Virus record (IMG/VR): IMGVR_UViG_3300005613_000021
Span: 1-64,000 of that record
Length of the DNA stretch: 64,000 bases
DNA from: a virus
Reading direction: 5' to 3' (one strand)
The translations under genes were made by a program, and so were the position numbers. The notes under the pieces are model-generated. The model made no database searches. It was not told where the DNA came from and saw only the letters and a list, made by a program, of their open reading frames with translations. Shown here in pieces: positions 61,101-64,000 of this stretch; the stretch's first letter is position 1; each line of letters begins with the position of its first letter.

Positions 61101-61991
61101 CCACCAACTAGCTCAACACAAATAATACCAATTTATAATCTATCATTAAATCCTTACAGCACAAGTGCTATGATGGGTAATTTTAACGGAGCTGGTAGTG
61201 GTCGCGGATTCTATACAGAATATATTGCTTTCGGCAGTGTTCCGGCCAATACTTTTGCAGCCAACGCTACGCAAGAAAGTTTTAGAGACAGTCAAACAAA
61301 TCTTCGTGGTGCTGCACTTAGAGGCCCATTAGTTTTGCACTCTTGGGGATATGATACCAATGGGCAGCCCGTACCAGGTAGTCCCACTACTTTTAATAGC
61401 GGATGGCTAGGAAACCCCAGTAGCTGGCCTATTGGACCAATTGATTTAAGATGGGACAGAAGGAGAGGCGTCTGGGTATCTCCTCCTTCCGCTTCTTTGG
61501 TAGTAGCAGAATTAACATCTGATCTGACTATATATAGTTCTGCAAGTGCTAGTATTATTAATGTTCCTAATTTATATAGCACAAGTATAAATGGGTCAAT
61601 TACTGTTTATGACTTTATAGGACAAGGCATTAGTGCAGGGTGTAGGGTATTGGCATATCATTTTGGTCCTGGGGCAGATTATATGGTTGTTAATGCTGGC
61701 ATGTGTTTAGTTAAGGCTGATGCTCATGGCTGCGAACCTTCTACTAATGTTGGACAACCAATGATTCCGCAAGATAAGCATCTTTATGGCTTTGGTCCTA
61801 ATGGTAGACCAGCTATGTACAGCATAGAAGAATTATTTAGTCAGCCCAATCTTACAGGTGGAAGTTTAAAGGTTCTTGGCTACGAAGAACTCAATGATAA
61901 TGGACACCCTTGCATGGTAGACATTAGTGTTATTGATTGTAGCGGTAATTCATTAGGAGGGGGAGGAATAATAGAAAATGAGATTGATTAA
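58173..61991 (+). CDS. Putative tail hub/baseplate protein
   Basis: A 1,272-residue protein and the last rightward gene. The N-terminal region has FTCTLGMGTSSSTLTIDLSG, VGRVAIFKCDEFGFGGVIKS and KIEMTDCKELLVRYDLFLNE, the barrel-and-strand order of gp27/gpD-type hub proteins, and VNNVCEEAGYDWTFHT-like LINNVCEEAGYDWTFHTPDG fits a hub domain. The rest is Ser/Gly-rich, with no lysozyme or peptidase signature found. In siphoviruses the hub lies at the tail end after the tape measure. AGGATAAAGTT precedes ATG 58173. Its stop overlaps the convergent gene by 4 bp. Confidence 0.58.
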   Translation: MTCQDINPTCTFKYLEAVSVWGQVPPPEQLKNVLGDATGEDDPMKKILGFTCTLGMGTSSSTLTIDLSGFHADAEDTVGRVAIFKCDEFGFGGVIKSVVHSENSNGQKTKIEMTDCKELLVRYDLFLNEWHDTTNSVSKSGGFVNINYRGWNCTNVHRAIEGDSWGDYIASNYGGKQVGINNYGTALPDAGQDCAKFGTSTDGKVSQGNTTYYKICQALTTLSIRWFNTKSYPLKIWIDAVRNIASEIPYVATSAKSMTLLDLINNVCEEAGYDWTFHTPDGNSIYMRFIDKKQEVAFGEVKNRILNAKNSGTNKLLNYSIGAEFKNEKTRRVVLGSKVNYIKELYFPSNNQSGGIENNGRAHKVAAVLGFTNDGKAIYATDSAGQPTTYAWDLNINTSTLNVALSTVGFPGFGTSTILGEIEMMATSNLATWKLFGILNPASISAKCMNHLGIDRATAFSKVSTAAADTHSQAQAAVEAVKFSTRKNVGELVYEEVCYSWIKNFYDRYYGKYYLCILPKKMCYNDPTGYMQANDIFLGPGSAAFMMDEPTDSGWGDFTNNTIGLNDWTRFKDNSGKTKCFCRIDGTDNLVRNVFNSQRSFFTDPSRIQSDFAVQGNYIYSDAEVDGRVFFVDDGTGNSSMGILVKLPNIIPQVWNDTSNKGLNSHGLRLLDLFSGSTSFINGASQYGGTTDFSYANVFKAADLAARIDSAAIPLKSKIVNYGPWLSHDRSSDWDDGGVELRHVEDLNPWTYGGYANMNTAGSKLATDGLKNRVRYESGSITIAETPQQNMEGGGTSKTDPVIASIVCKLDAGGATTTYNYQTYVQKFGQSAEAFNNYTKLQISNRRSNANILKDMNLEISRAFSSAMRSFGNIRERFFEQMSVPLSTSSSSLNNVLILSYPDTLTYPGRIEAGIDKKYTSDYFQDQNNYSKYAIVSLDMIFSPFSTTIGPGPAMPGFTAALGSSDYPANATKPRVPPTSSTQIIPIYNLSLNPYSTSAMMGNFNGAGSGRGFYTEYIAFGSVPANTFAANATQESFRDSQTNLRGAALRGPLVLHSWGYDTNGQPVPGSPTTFNSGWLGNPSSWPIGPIDLRWDRRRGVWVSPPSASLVVAELTSDLTIYSSASASIINVPNLYSTSINGSITVYDFIGQGISAGCRVLAYHFGPGADYMVVNAGMCLVKADAHGCEPSTNVGQPMIPQDKHLYGFGPNGRPAMYSIEELFSQPNLTGGSLKVLGYEELNDNGHPCMVDISVIDCSGNSLGGGGIIENEID

Positions 61992-62710
61992 CAATAGTTA
62001 TCAATTATTTTTATAGACCTATTTTCTGTGTATGGTTCGGTTGTGGTGTATGCCAGATAATTTTTATGTATAGAACATTTATACAAACCACTTAAAATAT
62101 TCTGTTCTTTTTTTAAATTTTCATCCAATATAATAGAATTATTACCTTTTCTTGAACAGTATGTGACGACAAATTTATTAGAATCAAAAATTTTAGATAT
62201 TCTTATAATACTTGCATTATCAATAATTTGATTAGTGCTAATTTTTTTTCTACTAACAATATCAATAATGTCTATATTTTTACCTCTATTTTCGGAAGAG
62301 GTGCAATATAACAAACCGTTGTGTAACACTCCATTAAAAGATCTGTGTAGTACTTTAATGTTTTTATATTCAGCATCAATACTAACTACATAGTAATATA
62401 CAGCAGACTGGGGGTTTTTTTTAAATCCACAAGTATATGTCAAAAGAGAACTGTCCGAATAAACACAAGGATTGCATTCAACTAAGACATAACCATAGCC
62501 TTTGACATATTTAGGTAAATTTATTTTTGATGCAATTTTATTATTCTTTATATCTTCAATTAGGTGTATTTTCCAAGGTTTGATGGAATAAATCTGTTTA
62601 CTAAATTGATCAAATATAGTTTTTTTTGCATAACAGCACAACATATTTATAGTTCCATTACTGTCATAAAGATATGGTTGACTATAATTTTGTAACTCTA
62701 TAGTATTCAT
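61988..62710 (-). CDS. Hypothetical beta-rich protein
   Basis: A 240-residue, AT-rich coding sequence on the minus strand (MNTIELQNYSQPYLYDSNGT...), with four or five repeated strand clusters that could be propeller blades (YVVSIDAEYKNIKVLHRSFN, VVTYCSRKGNNSIILDENLK, YLAYTTTEPYTENRSIKIID). It follows the Pro-rich gene with a TAATG overlap and ends convergent with the hub gene. Family not recognised. Confidence 0.6.
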   Translation of the reverse strand: MNTIELQNYSQPYLYDSNGTINMLCCYAKKTIFDQFSKQIYSIKPWKIHLIEDIKNNKIASKINLPKYVKGYGYVLVECNPCVYSDSSLLTYTCGFKKNPQSAVYYYVVSIDAEYKNIKVLHRSFNGVLHNGLLYCTSSENRGKNIDIIDIVSRKKISTNQIIDNASIIRISKIFDSNKFVVTYCSRKGNNSIILDENLKKEQNILSGLYKCSIHKNYLAYTTTEPYTENRSIKIIDNYC

Positions 62711-63768
62711 TACTCAAAATCTAGATCGTCTATATTGATAGACAGAGGATATCCTGGCGGAGGATATCCTGGCGACGGAGGCTTGGTAGTGGTAGTGGTT
62801 GGGCCAGGTGTTGTAGTTGTAGTTGTAGGGGGACAATAACATTGGTAATCAACAATACAATATATTTGTCTAGTATTGGTTGGAATACCATCGCAGTAAC
62901 ACTGGACTATGACCACACCCCATAATCGCTGGGGATAGCACCCCGAAGGGCATTGTGGTATTGTGACTGGTGGGCATTGGGCGCAATAGTAACTTCCCTG
63001 ACAGCCGTCCCCTGGAGGCGGCGGCTCTCCGGGTCCTGGCTCTGGAGGGGGAGCACACACCCAATCCACTATACACCAATGCACTCGACCACAATTGTCC
63101 TCAAAAAGCCGATAAATAGGATATAGTATATTCGGTGGCGGACAATCTGGTGGTGGTGGGACTGGTGGACATGGATATATGGGTATACAAGGTTCTCGCG
63201 TAGTTGTAGTACCTGTTGGTGGTGGTAACGTTGTTGGTGGTGGTGGTAACGTTGTTGTTGTACAGCAAGGGGGTAATGGTGGATATATTTTACCAGTACC
63301 TGAAGGACAGCATGTTTGGTCATACCCATCACAATTAAAACAGTGTTCTGGTTCTCCATATTGAGTTACCCATGAATCTAATGTTCTCCAATCATCTGGT
63401 GTTGCTTCTGGTTTTAGAGGATTTTCACACCTAACTTGAAGCTCCATATATCCTGGATAAAGTTCGTATGGTGGAGTAAAGCAGCAAGCTCCAGCCCCAC
63501 CCATACCAAAAAATATGTAACTAGGATCCCCAGTTCCTAAAGGTGGTGCTGGTTCTTCGTCATCTCTTACTACCACAGGTCCAGAAAGAAAAAGAAATGG
63601 ATAGCTTGTTTCTATTATTCTCCATTCTACTGGAAGAAGACATGCGCAACAGCAATAAAAACCTTCTAAACCTTCTTCAGATCCTAGTAAGGTTGGTTCC
63701 CAGCTATCGCTTTTTAAGCTGAAACCACTACCATCTTGACCTGCCGACCCTAGTAAGACGAATGACAT
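62710..63768 (-). CDS. Pro/Thr/Cys-rich protein
   Basis: A 352-residue protein of odd composition: a CCCACLLPVEW segment near residue 40, then a long C-terminal two-thirds rich in Pro, Thr and Cys, with mucin-like runs (CCTTTTLPPPPTTLPPPTGT, and TTTTTTPGPTTTTTKPP near the end). The Cys residues often come in CPP or C-x-C pairs. It may be a stiff surface or secreted stalk protein. The DNA has matching GGT/GTT repeats (63200-63260). AAGG (AAGGTAGTTAAAACCA) precedes ATG 63768. No family recognised. Confidence 0.62.
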   Translation of the reverse strand: MSFVLLGSAGQDGSGFSLKSDSWEPTLLGSEEGLEGFYCCCACLLPVEWRIIETSYPFLFLSGPVVVRDDEEPAPPLGTGDPSYIFFGMGGAGACCFTPPYELYPGYMELQVRCENPLKPEATPDDWRTLDSWVTQYGEPEHCFNCDGYDQTCCPSGTGKIYPPLPPCCTTTTLPPPPTTLPPPTGTTTTREPCIPIYPCPPVPPPPDCPPPNILYPIYRLFEDNCGRVHWCIVDWVCAPPPEPGPGEPPPPGDGCQGSYYCAQCPPVTIPQCPSGCYPQRLWGVVIVQCYCDGIPTNTRQIYCIVDYQCYCPPTTTTTTPGPTTTTTKPPSPGYPPPGYPLSINIDDLDFE

Positions 63769-63773
63769 TGGTT

Positions 63774-64000
63774 TTAACTACCTTGCCATTTATACCATCC
63801 TCTATTTGGCATGTAGTCACCCTTTTCATCTTTTCTTTTTGGGAAGAGAGTTCCTCCCTTTTTATGTTGACCAAACGCGAGAGTGGCACCACACTTCGTG
63901 CATTTTAGCTCATAATACTCATTGTCTTCTACTGTTCTTACGGCAAATCTAATGTTCGTATTTTTACACATACCACATTCTGACTCGCCAAAAATTTCTT
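63774..64000 (-). CDS. Zinc-ribbon protein, 5' end beyond right edge
   Basis: An ATG exists at 63971, but the frame stays open to the window end and the added residues read IFGESECG, directly before MCKN. Together they give CGMC, which pairs with CTKC about 20 residues later as a four-Cys zinc ribbon, so the true start is probably outside. The C-terminal motif FGQHKKGGTLFPKRK with NRGWYKWQG recurs in small phage proteins linked to DNA metabolism; their function is unclear. It ends 6 bp before the Pro-rich gene. Confidence 0.62.
   Translation of the reverse strand, partial: EIFGESECGMCKNTNIRFAVRTVEDNEYYELKCTKCGATLAFGQHKKGGTLFPKRKDEKGDYMPNRGWYKWQGS

Noticed and set aside
58173-61991. Lysozyme or peptidase domain in the hub protein
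   Set aside because: No catalytic motif of the known tail lysins was found on reading the sequence.

Overview
The window looks like part of a large tailed double-stranded DNA phage genome, most likely a siphovirus with an unusually long non-contractile tail. The evidence is a complete late block in the usual order (sigma-like factor, terminase, portal, prohead protease/scaffold, decoration protein, major capsid protein, connectors, tail tube, chaperones, tape measure, tail tip), and no sheath protein was recognised. The host is a bacterium using TTGACA/TATAAT promoters and GGAG-type ribosome binding sites; I cannot name it. No polymerase, lysis gene, integrase or ribosomal gene is visible.

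Left arm (1-9780): about 25 small, mostly leftward genes, two tRNA genes (CAT anticodon, Met or Ile2; and Glu-TTC) and a strong candidate structured RNA of about 274 nt directly upstream of tRNA-Glu. Nearly every gene or two- to three-gene group has its own leftward sigma70-type promoter, often written GGGGTTGACA-N16/17-TATACT. Several small products are zinc ribbons, one is a PD-(D/E)XK nuclease and one a Cys-rich Gp88-like protein. A rightward tandem-HNH endonuclease gene sits among them. The spacers hold repeats that no gene explains: a composite element (10-bp palindrome, exactly 7 nt, 29-bp dyad) present four times; a GNCGAT box in or next to many promoters; dozens of C4-loop-G4 micro-hairpins, five of which enclose a stop codon; and a roughly 100-bp 3'-UTR module with a hairpin whose sequence changes but whose pairing is kept.

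Divergent spacer (9781-10184): a 29-bp repeat in three copies, several hairpins, and a rightward promoter. Coding polarity flips here.

Late block (10185-61991, all rightward): sigma-like protein, putative small terminase, HNH and ERCC4-type nucleases, large terminase, portal, protease/scaffold fusion, decoration protein and capsid protein, then a strong terminator. Adhesin and fibre genes follow (20-26 kb), then connector genes (26-30 kb), tail tube and chaperone-like genes (30-34 kb), a 3,956-residue tape measure protein with an embedded nuclease-like segment, and tail-tip proteins including a YadA-head/cupredoxin-like fibre and a cadherin-like protein of 1,940 residues. A GTGTATA box lies 43-49 bp before the start codon at most internal gaps and could be the late promoter read with the sigma-like factor.

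Right end (61988-64000): three leftward genes convergent with the late block: an unknown protein, a Pro/Thr/Cys-rich protein and a zinc-ribbon protein that runs off the window.
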